This document shows positions 41,534-50,922 of a stretch of 64,000 bases of DNA, one piece after another. The DNA lies in contig NZ_FRCM01000001.1 in NCBI RefSeq assembly GCF_900142915.1, forward strand, positions 558,001 through 622,000, read 5' to 3'. The translations under genes and the position numbers were made by a program. Every line of letters begins with the position of its first letter. The stretch's first letter is position 1. The DNA is from Mucilaginibacter sp. OK098 (GTDB lineage Bacteria; Bacteroidota; Bacteroidia; Sphingobacteriales; Sphingobacteriaceae). The notes beneath the pieces are model-generated. The model saw nothing but the letters and a program-made list of their open reading frames with translations, did no database searches and was not told the DNA's origin.

Positions 41534-42877
41534 TCAAATTCCGGTATAATTACTTGGTGTTATCTTCTTCAGCTCTTCTTTAATAGTATCACTTACCTGT
41601 AGCCCGTCAACAAAAGTAGCAATAGTTTGAGCATTAACCTTTGTATTGGTACGGGTAAGTTCTTTAAGTGCCTCATACGGGTTTGGATAAGCCTCTCGAC
41701 GCAATATGGTTTGGATAGCTTCAGCAACTACAGCCCAGTTAGCTTCAAGGTCAGCATTAATGGCGTCGTTATTAAGCAATAGCTTATTTAGGCCTTTTAT
41801 GGTTGATTTAATTGCGATAAGGGTATGACCAACCGGCACGCCAATATTACGCAGAACGGTTGAGTCGGTTAAATCTCGCTGTAGCCTTGAGATAGGTAAT
41901 TTGGCTGCAAAGTGCTCAAACAAAGCATTGGCAATACCAAGGTTGCCTTCAGAGTTTTCAAAATCAATAGGATTAACCTTATGCGGCATTGCCGATGAAC
42001 CAATTTCGCCTTCTTTTATTTTTTGCTTAAAGTAGTTCATAGATATATAAGCCCACATATCCCGGTCAAGATCTATCAGGATGTTATTTATCCTTTTTAA
42101 GGCATCACATTGAGCTGCAAAATTATCATAATGCTCTATCTGGGTAGTAAATTGTGAACGGCTTAGTCCTAAAATATCATTCACAAAATGATTTCCGAAT
42201 GCTTTCCAGTCAATTTCGGCGTAGCCGATATAATGCGCATTGTAGTTACCAGTAGCACCGCCAAATTTGGCAGAATATGGGATTGGTTTTAAAAGATTAA
42301 GCTGATTTTCTAATCGCTCAACAAAAACCATTATTTCTTTACCCAGACGGCTTGGCGATGCCGGCTGACCATGGGTATGCGCCAGCATTGATACTTTGTC
42401 CCAATCCGCCGCGTATTTTTTAAGGAGGCTTACCAGCTCATTAATTGCGGGGTAGTAGGTGTTGCTTAATGCCTCTTTAAAAGAGTAAGGGATGGCAGTA
42501 TTGTTAATATCCTGAGACGTTAAACCAAAGTGGATAAATTCTTTATAATCTTCTAATCCGAGTTTATCAAACTCTTTTTTAATAAAATACTCAACCGCCT
42601 TTACATCGTGATTGGTTATTTTCTCGATCTCTTTTATGCTTGCGGCATCTTCTTCAGTAAAATTTTTATAAATGTTGCGTAACTTTTCTGCTACATTTTT
42701 ATCAAACTTTTGTAGTTGTGGCAACGGATGTTCACAAAGGGCTATAAAATATTCAATTTCAACAAACACCCGGTATTTGATCAGCGCATATTCAGAAAAA
42801 TAAGCAGCAAGTTCTGCTGTTGTATTACGATAGCGGCCATCAATAGGTGAAATTGCTGAAAGAGGAGTAAGGGTCAT
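41534..42877 (-). CDS. purB: Adenylosuccinate lyase
   Basis: A 447-residue fumarase-superfamily lyase that splits SAICAR and adenylosuccinate in purine synthesis. Diagnostic segments: LSAISPIDGRYRNTTAELAA at the start, MLAHTHGQPASPSRLGKE around the catalytic His, and the signature GEIGSSAMPHKVNPIDFEN. The length fits the PurB group that includes the E. coli enzyme. The gene stands alone and has GTGCGGAT-word hairpins on both sides, the 3' one touching its stop codon. Confidence 0.97.
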   Translation of the reverse strand: MTLTPLSAISPIDGRYRNTTAELAAYFSEYALIKYRVFVEIEYFIALCEHPLPQLQKFDKNVAEKLRNIYKNFTEEDAASIKEIEKITNHDVKAVEYFIKKEFDKLGLEDYKEFIHFGLTSQDINNTAIPYSFKEALSNTYYPAINELVSLLKKYAADWDKVSMLAHTHGQPASPSRLGKEIMVFVERLENQLNLLKPIPYSAKFGGATGNYNAHYIGYAEIDWKAFGNHFVNDILGLSRSQFTTQIEHYDNFAAQCDALKRINNILIDLDRDMWAYISMNYFKQKIKEGEIGSSAMPHKVNPIDFENSEGNLGIANALFEHFAAKLPISRLQRDLTDSTVLRNIGVPVGHTLIAIKSTIKGLNKLLLNNDAINADLEANWAVVAEAIQTILRREAYPNPYEALKELTRTNTKVNAQTIATFVDGLQVSDTIKEELKKITPSNYTGI

Positions 42878-42910
42878 GTTCTTTTAAATTTTTTGCAAAG
42901 ATAAGGATTT

Positions 42911-43077
42911 GATGTGCAGATGATGTGCGGATGTGCAAATATGCAGATGTGCGAATGGGAAGATGACTATTAATAGGCTCGATTTTAGATTGTTTCTTTT
43001 CATCCGCACATCTGCACATCCGAAATTCGCACATCCTTTTGTCATCCGCACATCAAAAATCCGCACATCCGCACATT
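42911..43077. repeat. Word hairpin, word GATGTGCGGATGTGC, 5' side of purB
   Basis: The left arm (42911-42960) is five or so copies of GATGTGC(A/G)(G/A)A. The right side (43001-43077) holds many copies of the complement CATCCGCACAT, more than the left can pair with. It lies between divergent purB and tetR. Confidence 0.88.
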
Positions 43078-43084
43078 GTTTGTA

Positions 43085-43112
43085 GGAAACTTTGAAATCT
43101 AAAAATGTTTCC
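43085..43112. promoter_or_regulatory. TetR-type operator in the efflux promoter
   Basis: GGAAAC (43085-43090) and its complement GTTTCC (43107-43112) have a 16-nt spacer; flanking TA bases extend the symmetry. The site spans the -33 box and touches the -7 box, so a bound repressor would block polymerase. The likely ligand is the TetR protein encoded at 43135. Confidence 0.65.
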
Positions 43113-43121
43113 TTAGTTTTG
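43091..43121 (+). promoter_or_regulatory. Promoter of the TetR-efflux unit
   Basis: TTTG at 43091-43094 and TAGTTTTG at 43114-43121, with 19 nt between, match both Bacteroidota promoter elements. The start codon is 14 nt after the -7 box. Confidence 0.8.
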
Positions 43122-43134
43122 ACCCTGAAAGTCA

Positions 43135-43746
43135 ATGAGTCAAATAGAAAGAATAATTCAAGGTGGTGAAGAGCTGTTTTTAACGGCAGGGATCAAAAGC
43201 GTAACCATGGATGATATAGCCAAACATCTGGGTATGTCGAAAAAAACCATTTACCAGTTTTTTAAAGACAAGAATGAGCTGGTAATAGCCTTAGTAAAGA
43301 AAAAGCTAAAGGAAGATGAAGATCAGATTGCGGAGATCATGAGTAAATCGGGCAATGTGATAGAGGAAATGATCAATATGATGAAGTGTTCAGAAGATAT
43401 ATTCTCAAGGATCAACCCGATAGTAATACATGATATGCAGAAATATCACCCGGAAGCCTGGGCGGAATTTCAGAAATTCAAAGCAGATGTTTTGATAAGC
43501 ACGCTGGAAGAACTTTTAACAAAAGGTATAAAGCAAAGTTACATAAGGCCTGATATTGACGTAAAGATAATTGCCAGGATGCGGGTGAGCCAGGTAGAAA
43601 TGGGCTTTAATACTAACATATTCCCCATGGCTGAATTTAACCCATGGAAAGTACAGGTGCAATTTTTAGAACATTTTAATTATGGTATTTGCACGCTTAA
43701 AGGATACAAGCTTTTAAATCAGTATAAAAATATAAACGAAGAATAA
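43135..43746 (+). CDS. TetR/AcrR-family repressor of the RND pump
   Basis: A 203-residue TetR regulator. The N-terminal helix-turn-helix covers about 8-55 (TAGIKSVTMDDIAKHLGMSK then KTIYQFFKDKNELV). The C-terminal ligand domain is of the type found next to Bacteroidota RND pumps. It is first in line before TolC, MFP and RND genes on the same strand and is preceded by a GGAAAC/GTTTCC palindrome inside its promoter, so it probably represses itself and the pump. Confidence 0.94.
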   Translation: MSQIERIIQGGEELFLTAGIKSVTMDDIAKHLGMSKKTIYQFFKDKNELVIALVKKKLKEDEDQIAEIMSKSGNVIEEMINMMKCSEDIFSRINPIVIHDMQKYHPEAWAEFQKFKADVLISTLEELLTKGIKQSYIRPDIDVKIIARMRVSQVEMGFNTNIFPMAEFNPWKVQVQFLEHFNYGICTLKGYKLLNQYKNINEE

Positions 43747-43833
43747 AAAAGACTGCTGACATAGGGCTGTCATTAATGGCCACGATTTTTGGATCAGTAT
43801 AAAACAATAGCAAACAAATCACAACTCTATAAA

Positions 43834-45183
43834 ATGAAACATATACTAATTATAATATGCATGTTAAGCGGAATCGCCTTAAAAGGCTTTTCGCAGCAAG
43901 CACGACCTGATACACAAAAATATAATTTCAGCATCCAGGATTGTATAAACTATGCTTATGTACACCAGGATTCGATAGTAAATGCTGCGCTTGATGTAAA
44001 AAGCGCTGAGTATAAAGTAAAAGAAACCACAGGGATTGGTTTACCGCAGATAAAAGGAACAGCTTCCTTCCAGGATTATTTAAAGATCCCCACAACCTTG
44101 TTGCCTGGTCAATTTTTTGGCGCGCCTGCGGGTACTTTTATCCCTGTACAGTTTGGGGTTAAGTATCAATCGAGTCTTGGGATAAATGCGGATCAAATAT
44201 TATTTGATGGTAGTTACCTGGTTGGTTTAAAGGCCTCAAGAACATACAAAGAGCTTTCTATAAAGAGTCATGTTCGTTCGCAAATTGAAGTTAACGTGAG
44301 TGTAACTAAAGCCTATTACCAGGTTTTGGTTAGTAATGAGCAGTTGAGATTAATAAATGCCAACCTGGCTCAATTAAAACAACAAATGGATGAAACAGTT
44401 CAGCAAAATAAACAAGGTGTTGTTGAAAAGATAGATGTTGACCGCATTACCGTTCAATATAATAATTTAGTGACTGACCGTGAAAATACCATTCGTTCGC
44501 TGGCATTAAATTACCAGGTTTTAAAATTTCAGATGGGAATGCCTATTGAGAATCCTTTATCATTAAGAGATAAACTGGATGATATAAAACTAGATGACAT
44601 CGCCGGCCTTTCGGGTGATACTTCTTTTTATCATAGCAGGATTGAATACAGCCTTGCCGAAACCGGGATTGCTTTAAAACAACTTGATTTAAAACGGCAA
44701 AAATCACAGTATCTGCCTACGCTGAAGCTTAATGCAAGTTATACCTCATCATATCAGAATAATAATTTTGGTAACTTGTATAAAATGAGCTTTCCATCAA
44801 GTTATGTGGGGCTTACATTGGATGTGCCTATATTTAATGGTTTTCAACGCTTAAACCAGGTAAAACAATCTCAGATTGCGGTTTTAAAATCACAAAACGA
44901 TTTGGAGAATGCCAAAAACGGACTAAAACTGCAAGCCAGCCAGGCAAATGTGAACTATATTAATGGTTTACAAAGCCTTAATAATCAAAAAAGGAACATG
45001 AATTTGGCTGAAGAAGTGTTAAGAGTATCTAAAATAAAATATCAGCAGGGGGTAGGCTCGAGCATTGAAGTAACACAGGCACAAACCTCGCTTGAAGATG
45101 CTGACAATAAATATATACAAGGATTATACGATGCCTTAATAAGCAAAGTAGACCTGGATAAAGCATACGGACGAATAAAATAA
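43834..45183 (+). CDS. TolC-family outer membrane efflux protein
   Basis: A 449-residue outer membrane channel subunit of a tripartite pump. It has a signal peptide (about 1-20, ending GFSQQA) and two repeated OEP domains rich in helical coiled coil (NYAYVHQDSIVNAALDVKSA in the first, YSLAETGIALKQLDLKRQKS in the second). The frame is open 15 codons further upstream, but the signal peptide begins at the ATG at 43834. The MFP gene follows after 29 nt. Confidence 0.95.
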   Translation: MKHILIIICMLSGIALKGFSQQARPDTQKYNFSIQDCINYAYVHQDSIVNAALDVKSAEYKVKETTGIGLPQIKGTASFQDYLKIPTTLLPGQFFGAPAGTFIPVQFGVKYQSSLGINADQILFDGSYLVGLKASRTYKELSIKSHVRSQIEVNVSVTKAYYQVLVSNEQLRLINANLAQLKQQMDETVQQNKQGVVEKIDVDRITVQYNNLVTDRENTIRSLALNYQVLKFQMGMPIENPLSLRDKLDDIKLDDIAGLSGDTSFYHSRIEYSLAETGIALKQLDLKRQKSQYLPTLKLNASYTSSYQNNNFGNLYKMSFPSSYVGLTLDVPIFNGFQRLNQVKQSQIAVLKSQNDLENAKNGLKLQASQANVNYINGLQSLNNQKRNMNLAEEVLRVSKIKYQQGVGSSIEVTQAQTSLEDADNKYIQGLYDALISKVDLDKAYGRIK

Positions 45184-45212
45184 ATCAAAACAATCACAAC
45201 ATATTATAGAAC

Positions 45213-46316
45213 ATGAAAAAAATATTATATATACCAGTTTTAGTTTTACTTGCAGCTTGCTCCAATAAGCCAAAAGATAAAAAAACAGAGCTTGCCGATC
45301 TGAAAAAGCAACAGGCGGACCTGAGTACAAAAATTGCAACATTACAGGCCCAAGTTGGTACTACCGACTCGGCAAAAACCACAGATGTTAGCTCGGTGGT
45401 GTTGAAACCTGCTGATTTTACCAATTATGTACAGATCCAGGGTAAAATTGATGCACAGGATAATGTTATAGCTTATCCGCAGGCACAGGCCATTATTACC
45501 AGTATTTATGTTAAACCCGGCCAGCATGTAAGCAAAGGGCAAGTATTAGCACAATTGGATAATAGCGTATTGCAACAAAATATTGCGCAATCAGAATCGC
45601 AGGTTAGTTTAAATCAAACATTGTTCCAGCGTCAAAAGAACTTATGGGATCAGAAAATAGGAACTGAAGTTCAATTTTTACAGGCACAAACCACATTGCA
45701 GGCTAGCCAGAAAGCTTTATCTGCTCTTAAACAACAGTCCATCCAATATCGTATTGTATCGCCTATCAATGGTACAATTGATCAAATGGACCTTAAATTA
45801 GGCCAGGTTGCTGCACCGGGACAAACAGGGATCCGCGTTGTAAACGCCGATGTTTTAAAAGTTAAGGCAGATGTTCCTGAGTCATACGCAGGCACCGTTA
45901 ACACCGGTAATGTTGTAAAGATATTGGTGCCTGATGCCAATGATTCATTAACTACTAAAGTAACTTTTGCAGCTAAGGTTATTGATCCGTCTTCACGCAG
46001 TTTTGGTGTTGAAATAAAATTGCCGGTACGGAAAACTTTACGCCCGAATATGACTGCGATTATACAGATTGCCAATTACTCAAAACCTAATACAATAGTT
46101 GCACCTGTAAAAGCGATTCAGAAATCGGAAGCAGGTGACTATGTTTTTATTAACAATAATGGCATTGCCAAAAGGGTAAATGTTAAGGTTGGCGCTACTT
46201 ATGGCGGTCAATCAGAAATATTATCGGGTTTAAAAAGCGGTGATGAACTGGTTACTGAAGGCGCTACAGAAATTGAAGATGGCGACAAAATAAAGATTTT
46301 AGCTTCTGGTAATTAA
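45213..46316 (+). CDS. RND efflux periplasmic adaptor (membrane fusion protein), lipoprotein
   Basis: A 367-residue adaptor anchored by a lipidated cysteine (lipobox LLAAC near 16). The lipoyl-like half motif IITSIYVKPGQHVSKGQVLA, the coiled-coil hairpin (about 120-185), the second lipoyl half SPINGTIDQMDLKLGQVAAP and the beta-barrel follow in the usual HlyD/AcrA order. An extra coiled coil just after the lipobox (LADLKKQQADLSTKIATLQA) is seen in many Bacteroidota adaptors. It links the RND pump to the TolC channel. Confidence 0.96.
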   Translation: MKKILYIPVLVLLAACSNKPKDKKTELADLKKQQADLSTKIATLQAQVGTTDSAKTTDVSSVVLKPADFTNYVQIQGKIDAQDNVIAYPQAQAIITSIYVKPGQHVSKGQVLAQLDNSVLQQNIAQSESQVSLNQTLFQRQKNLWDQKIGTEVQFLQAQTTLQASQKALSALKQQSIQYRIVSPINGTIDQMDLKLGQVAAPGQTGIRVVNADVLKVKADVPESYAGTVNTGNVVKILVPDANDSLTTKVTFAAKVIDPSSRSFGVEIKLPVRKTLRPNMTAIIQIANYSKPNTIVAPVKAIQKSEAGDYVFINNNGIAKRVNVKVGATYGGQSEILSGLKSGDELVTEGATEIEDGDKIKILASGN

Positions 46317-46342
46317 TTAAATTAACACTTGATCTGTTTATT

Positions 46343-49300
46343 ATGAAAGATCTGAACAAAGAATTTGGGCCCTCAAGCTGGGCCATCGAAAATAAAACAG
46401 CTGTTTACGTACTCATATTTTTGATTACCGTATTGGGGCTCATTAGCTATAATCATTTACCCAAGGAAAATTTTCCGGATATAGCGCAATCAAAAGTGTT
46501 TGTTTCGACAGCATTTATTGGGCAATCTCCGCAAAATGTGGAAAACCTGGTTACAAGGCAAATTGAAAAGCAATTAAAGTCTTTAAAAGGTCTTAAAAAG
46601 GTTACTTCAAACTCGGCACAGAATATATCGATAATTACAGCAGAATTTAATGCAAACATTGATATTAAGGATGCCAAAATTGATGTTAAGGATGCAGTGG
46701 ATAAAGCCAAGCAGGATTTGCCTCAAAATGATAATAACCTTAAAGAATCAGTTATATCTGATATCAATGTTGCAGATCTTCCAATTTTGTATATCAATAT
46801 TTCTGGTGATTACGATCTTAAGAAATTGAAGGAATATGCTGATAACTTAAAGGATGAAATTGAAAGCTATAAGGAGATATCGAAAGTTGATGAAGTAGGG
46901 GCTTTAACTCCCGAAATTCAGATCAATGTTGATATGAATAAGATGGCTGCTGCACAAATAGGCTTTAATGATATTTTAACTGCAGTTGGTAATGAGAACG
47001 TATTAGCTTCGGTCGGTACGGTTACAACCGATGGCGTACGCCGCAGCATTGACATTAAACAGGATTTTAAAAATGCTGATGATGTTGCTGCAATGGCTAT
47101 CAGGAACCCAAAAGGGCAGGCTGTTTATTTAAGAGATATTGCAGAAGTAAAGGATTCATTTTTAGAGCAGGAAAGTTATGCCCGTTTGAAAACAAATGAT
47201 AACGCCAACTTTAAAAATGTAATTACCTTAAATGTAAGTAAAAGAGCTGGAGAAAACCTGATTGAAGCATCTGATAAGATCAATCAGCTTATCAAACAAA
47301 AACAAAAAACAGTTTTTCCAAAAGGATTAAATATTACAGTTACAGGCGATCAGTCTGATAAAACCCGGACAACGCTTAACGACCTTATAAATACTATAGT
47401 AATAGGCTTTTTACTGGTAACGCTTATTCTGATGTTTTTTATGGGCACCACCAACGCCATTTTTGTGGCGTTATCGGTTCCTTTATCCTGTTTTATTGCC
47501 TTCCTGGTGATGCCTGTTATTGGCTTTACGCTGAATATGATCGTGCTGTTTTCATTCCTTCTGGCTTTAGGTATTGTGGTGGATGATGCTATTGTGGTAA
47601 TTGAAAACACGCACAGGATATTTGCTAATGGAAGAGTTCCAATTAAGCAGGCTGCTAAAATGGCTGCCGGTGAGGTGTTTTTACCTGTATTTTCAGGTAC
47701 CATGACTACTTTGGCACCATTTGTTCCGTTAGCTTTCTGGAATAGTTTGATAGGCCATTTTATGTTCTTTTTACCTATCACACTAATTATTACGTTGCTG
47801 GCATCGTTGGTGGTAGCTTATATAATGAACCCGGTGTTTGCGGTTGATTTTATGAAACCCCATCACGATGGCGAGCATGATAATCCGAAATTTGACCGCC
47901 CGGTGAAGCGTGCTATGATATTTTTAGTAATTGCTGCTGCTTTAGGTTATTGGATTAACGTAGGTATAGGAAATTTAGTGGCCCTGATTGCTGTTCTTTA
48001 CCTTTTAAATCATTTCTTCTTATTGAAAGTGATTGACAGGTTCCAGAAAAATGCATGGCCAAAATTCCAAAACTGGTATGCAAAATGGCTGGAACGGGCT
48101 GTTAAAAGACCCGTACTAATGCTGTTCAGCACATTTGTTTTATTCATACTCGCTATTGTACTGATGGTTGTAAGAGGTAAAACACCGGAGTTTTTCCCAT
48201 CAGGCGACCCTAACTTTGCTTACGTGTATATAACAATGCCAATAGGAACCGACCAGGCATATACCAATGAGGTTACCAAAAAGCTTGAAAAACGTGTGGC
48301 TGAAGTTGTAGAGCCTGACAAAGATGTGGTGACATCAATTATATCGAATGTAACTAAAGGCGTTACCGATCCTACCGATGAGGATCAGGGTGATTATGAA
48401 AACAAAGGTAAGGTTACTGTAGCTTTTGTTGAATTTGGTAAACGAAATGGCAAGGATACAAAAGCTATTTTGAAAAGGATTCGTGGCGCGGTTCAGGGTG
48501 TTCCGGGTGCTAAAATCTCTGTAACCCAGGAAAACAGCGGGCCACCGGTACAAAAAGATATCAGTATTGAATTAATAGGGGATAACCTTGATTCATTAGT
48601 TAAAACAGGCGAACGCCTTAAAAGTTATATTGCTAAACAAAACATTGCTGGTATTGAAAACCTTACCGCTGATGTGCAAAGCGATAAACCTACTATTGTA
48701 TTTGATGTTGACAGGGAGCGTGCTAATCGTGAAGGAATAAGCTCGAGCCAAATAACAACTAATTTATTAACGGCAGTACTGGGGCAAAAAGCTGCTGATT
48801 TTAGAAATACAAAAGAGGATGATTACCAGATAAAAGTGCGGGCTTTGCAAAGCCAGCGTGGTGATATTGATGCCTTGAAAAATTTAAAAGTCACTTACCG
48901 GGACCTGGCGACAGGAGGAGCAATCAGGCAGGTCCCTATCTCGGCCTTTACTGATGTACGTTACACTACTACATTTAGCAATATAAAACGTAAACAACAA
49001 AGGCGTGTACTCACTTTAGGCTCAAACGTAATTAAGCCGTTTAATCCTAATGATGTTAATGCAAGTATACTACGGGCTATCGGAAATTTTAAAACCCCTG
49101 ACAATATTTCGATCAGGCAGGGTGGTGGCCAGGAAGATCAAATGGAAGCAATGAACTTTTTGTTAGGTGCTTTGGCTACTTCATTCGGTTTAATATTGAT
49201 CATTTTAATGATCCAGTTTAACTCGATAGGAAAGACGTTTATTATTATCAGTGAGATCTTCTTTAGTATAATAGGGGTGTTGCTGGGAGTAAGTATTTTC

Positions 49301-49759
49301 GGAATGACTATGTCAATAGTAATGACTGGTGTGGGGATCATAGCCCTGGCAGGTGTTGTAGTGCGAAACGGGATCCTGCTGGTTGAGTTTACCGATATGC
49401 TGATAGAGCAAGGTGTAAGTCTTCATGACGCAGTTGTAGAAGCCGGGCATACCCGTATGACCCCGGTATTATTAACAGCAACTGCTGCCATATTGGGCCT
49501 GATCCCTTTAGCTGTAGGCTTTAATATTGACTTTGTTGGTTTGTTTACTCATTTTGCACCGCATATTCACTTTGGTGGTGATAACGTTGCCTTCTGGGGC
49601 CCGTTAGCCTGGACAATGATCTTTGGTTTAGGCTTTGCAACTGTTATTACCTTAATATTAGTGCCTTGTATGTACATTATAAGGGTTAACATTAAAAATA
49701 AATTATTCGGCAAAAAGGAAATAGTAACTGAAGAAGAATTTGCAGAAGTTACTGCCTGA
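46343..49759 (+). CDS. RND-family efflux permease (AcrB/MexB superfamily)
   Basis: A 1138-residue inner-membrane proton-driven pump. The twelve membrane segments and two large periplasmic loops are in the usual places; the proton-relay aspartates are in LGIVVDDAIVVIENTHR (fourth segment). Hydrophobic segments near 538-570 (AMIFLVIAAALGYWINVGIG) mark an insert between the two halves that makes it about 100 residues longer than AcrB. The mixed sequence character fits the cation/multidrug group common in Bacteroidota; the substrates are unknown. A terminator follows 30 nt after the stop. Confidence 0.96.
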   Translation: MKDLNKEFGPSSWAIENKTAVYVLIFLITVLGLISYNHLPKENFPDIAQSKVFVSTAFIGQSPQNVENLVTRQIEKQLKSLKGLKKVTSNSAQNISIITAEFNANIDIKDAKIDVKDAVDKAKQDLPQNDNNLKESVISDINVADLPILYINISGDYDLKKLKEYADNLKDEIESYKEISKVDEVGALTPEIQINVDMNKMAAAQIGFNDILTAVGNENVLASVGTVTTDGVRRSIDIKQDFKNADDVAAMAIRNPKGQAVYLRDIAEVKDSFLEQESYARLKTNDNANFKNVITLNVSKRAGENLIEASDKINQLIKQKQKTVFPKGLNITVTGDQSDKTRTTLNDLINTIVIGFLLVTLILMFFMGTTNAIFVALSVPLSCFIAFLVMPVIGFTLNMIVLFSFLLALGIVVDDAIVVIENTHRIFANGRVPIKQAAKMAAGEVFLPVFSGTMTTLAPFVPLAFWNSLIGHFMFFLPITLIITLLASLVVAYIMNPVFAVDFMKPHHDGEHDNPKFDRPVKRAMIFLVIAAALGYWINVGIGNLVALIAVLYLLNHFFLLKVIDRFQKNAWPKFQNWYAKWLERAVKRPVLMLFSTFVLFILAIVLMVVRGKTPEFFPSGDPNFAYVYITMPIGTDQAYTNEVTKKLEKRVAEVVEPDKDVVTSIISNVTKGVTDPTDEDQGDYENKGKVTVAFVEFGKRNGKDTKAILKRIRGAVQGVPGAKISVTQENSGPPVQKDISIELIGDNLDSLVKTGERLKSYIAKQNIAGIENLTADVQSDKPTIVFDVDRERANREGISSSQITTNLLTAVLGQKAADFRNTKEDDYQIKVRALQSQRGDIDALKNLKVTYRDLATGGAIRQVPISAFTDVRYTTTFSNIKRKQQRRVLTLGSNVIKPFNPNDVNASILRAIGNFKTPDNISIRQGGGQEDQMEAMNFLLGALATSFGLILIILMIQFNSIGKTFIIISEIFFSIIGVLLGVSIFGMTMSIVMTGVGIIALAGVVVRNGILLVEFTDMLIEQGVSLHDAVVEAGHTRMTPVLLTATAAILGLIPLAVGFNIDFVGLFTHFAPHIHFGGDNVAFWGPLAWTMIFGLGFATVITLILVPCMYIIRVNIKNKLFGKKEIVTEEEFAEVTA

Positions 49760-49789
49760 TAACTGAGTACCTGATATAAAAAACAGCCT

Positions 49790-49816
49790 TTCAAATTATT
49801 GGAAGGCTGTTTTTTG
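49790..49816 (+). terminator. Rho-independent terminator of the efflux operon
   Basis: AACAGCCTT (49792-49800) pairs with AAGGCTGTT after a short AT-rich loop (stem to 49811) and is followed by TTTTTG. It ends the TetR-TolC-MFP-RND transcript. Confidence 0.92.
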
Positions 49817-50138
49817 TTATAAAGGTTTATAATTGTGGGCTGCTTTAGACGGTTTTAGTTTCCTGGAATAACCCTGATTCAATTGTTGAACCGGGACCAA
49901 CCTTTAACCTGATAAAATACCCGTTTTCGGCCCTGAGATTGATTTAATGAGGTTCGGTATAATGACAGGGTCAAGGTCCGGCTTAATCATTTCTGCGTAA
50001 TTTTGTTGGTGTAATGTAGCATTAACAGTTATGGTATCGTATGTATATTTAGAAAAATTGATAAATTTGTTAAAAAAGTCAGGATATAGGATAACCAATT
50101 TTACCTTACACAGTATACTACTATATTAATTGCTTAAA
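49817..50138. other. Intergenic region upstream of the second tetR
   Basis: About 320 nt without a clear gene. A minus-strand frame (49904-50098, TTG start) encodes 64 residues with mixed, non-repetitive composition (for example INFSKYTYDTITVN); it could be a remnant or a small gene but has no recognisable motif. AGTATACT (50112-50119) is a short perfect palindrome 20 nt before the tetR start. Confidence 0.5.
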
Positions 50139-50756
50139 ATGATTTCAGCTACAGATCAGCAGGATGTAAAAAAGGAGAAGATTTTAGAAGCTGCCCATCA
50201 CCGGTTTTTACACTTTGGTTATTCAAAAACCACAATGAATGAAATAGCGGGCGACCTTTCAATGTCAAAGGCGCTGCTTTACTATTATTTCCCGGATAAA
50301 AGCCAGCTATATGTTGCTGTTATGCATAAAGTAGCTGATGACTATTTAAAAAAATTAGCGGATAAAATAAATACTTTCGCTAATTTAAAGGAGGCTTTTA
50401 TATTCCAGATTGATACCCAGCACGATTTTATCGTGACCAATTATAATTTTTTTGATTACTTCAGGCTGAATGAACAAAACTTGCCCGAAATGATCTGGGA
50501 TATAGTTAAGCAGGTGCATGAATCGGAAATGGAATTGCTGGTTAGCGCAATAACAACCGAGGTTGAAAGGGGGCAAATTAAACCGGTCGCTAATCCAAAT
50601 GAAATTGTAGAAGTTTTATTGGATGCTTTACATGGGGTTAGAGCTAAATCTTTATCGCATAAAAAAACAATGTTCCCCAATAAAGAGCACTTGGATGAGA
50701 TCCGCGCTAAACGTTTATTGCTTGCTGATATATTTATTAAGGGATTGATGTATTAG
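50139..50756 (+). CDS. TetR/AcrR-family transcriptional regulator (second)
   Basis: A 205-residue TetR regulator with a helix-turn-helix at about 15-60 (HFGYSKTTMNEIAGDLSMSK and ALLYYYFPDKSQLY). The frame also has a TTG three codons upstream; the ATG at 50139 is preferred. It lies after the efflux operon but behind that operon's terminator. Its own targets are not obvious: a perfect 13-bp palindrome of TetR-operator type lies 80 nt after its stop codon, with no gene beyond it on this strand. Confidence 0.93.
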   Translation: MISATDQQDVKKEKILEAAHHRFLHFGYSKTTMNEIAGDLSMSKALLYYYFPDKSQLYVAVMHKVADDYLKKLADKINTFANLKEAFIFQIDTQHDFIVTNYNFFDYFRLNEQNLPEMIWDIVKQVHESEMELLVSAITTEVERGQIKPVANPNEIVEVLLDALHGVRAKSLSHKKTMFPNKEHLDEIRAKRLLLADIFIKGLMY

Positions 50757-50835
50757 CCTCATTTTTACCGGGCTACTGTCACCTGTCAGTCAAAAGAAGC
50801 CCGTGAATATTTAATAGAAAAACATTATTAATATA

Positions 50836-50862
50836 TTTGACTAAATAAATTATTTAGTCAAA
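50836..50862. promoter_or_regulatory. Perfect palindrome of TetR-operator type without a target gene
   Basis: TTTGACTAAATAA, one central base, and the exact complement: 27 bp with full symmetry. It is located after tetR and before a plus-strand terminator at 50923-50956. No start codon with a meaningful frame lies between, so it may control a short RNA or be a remnant. Confidence 0.7.
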
Positions 50863-50922
50863 AACTAATCAATTTATTTAAAATACTTCTAATTATAGAG
50901 GTGATTGTTTTAGAGTGATTGA

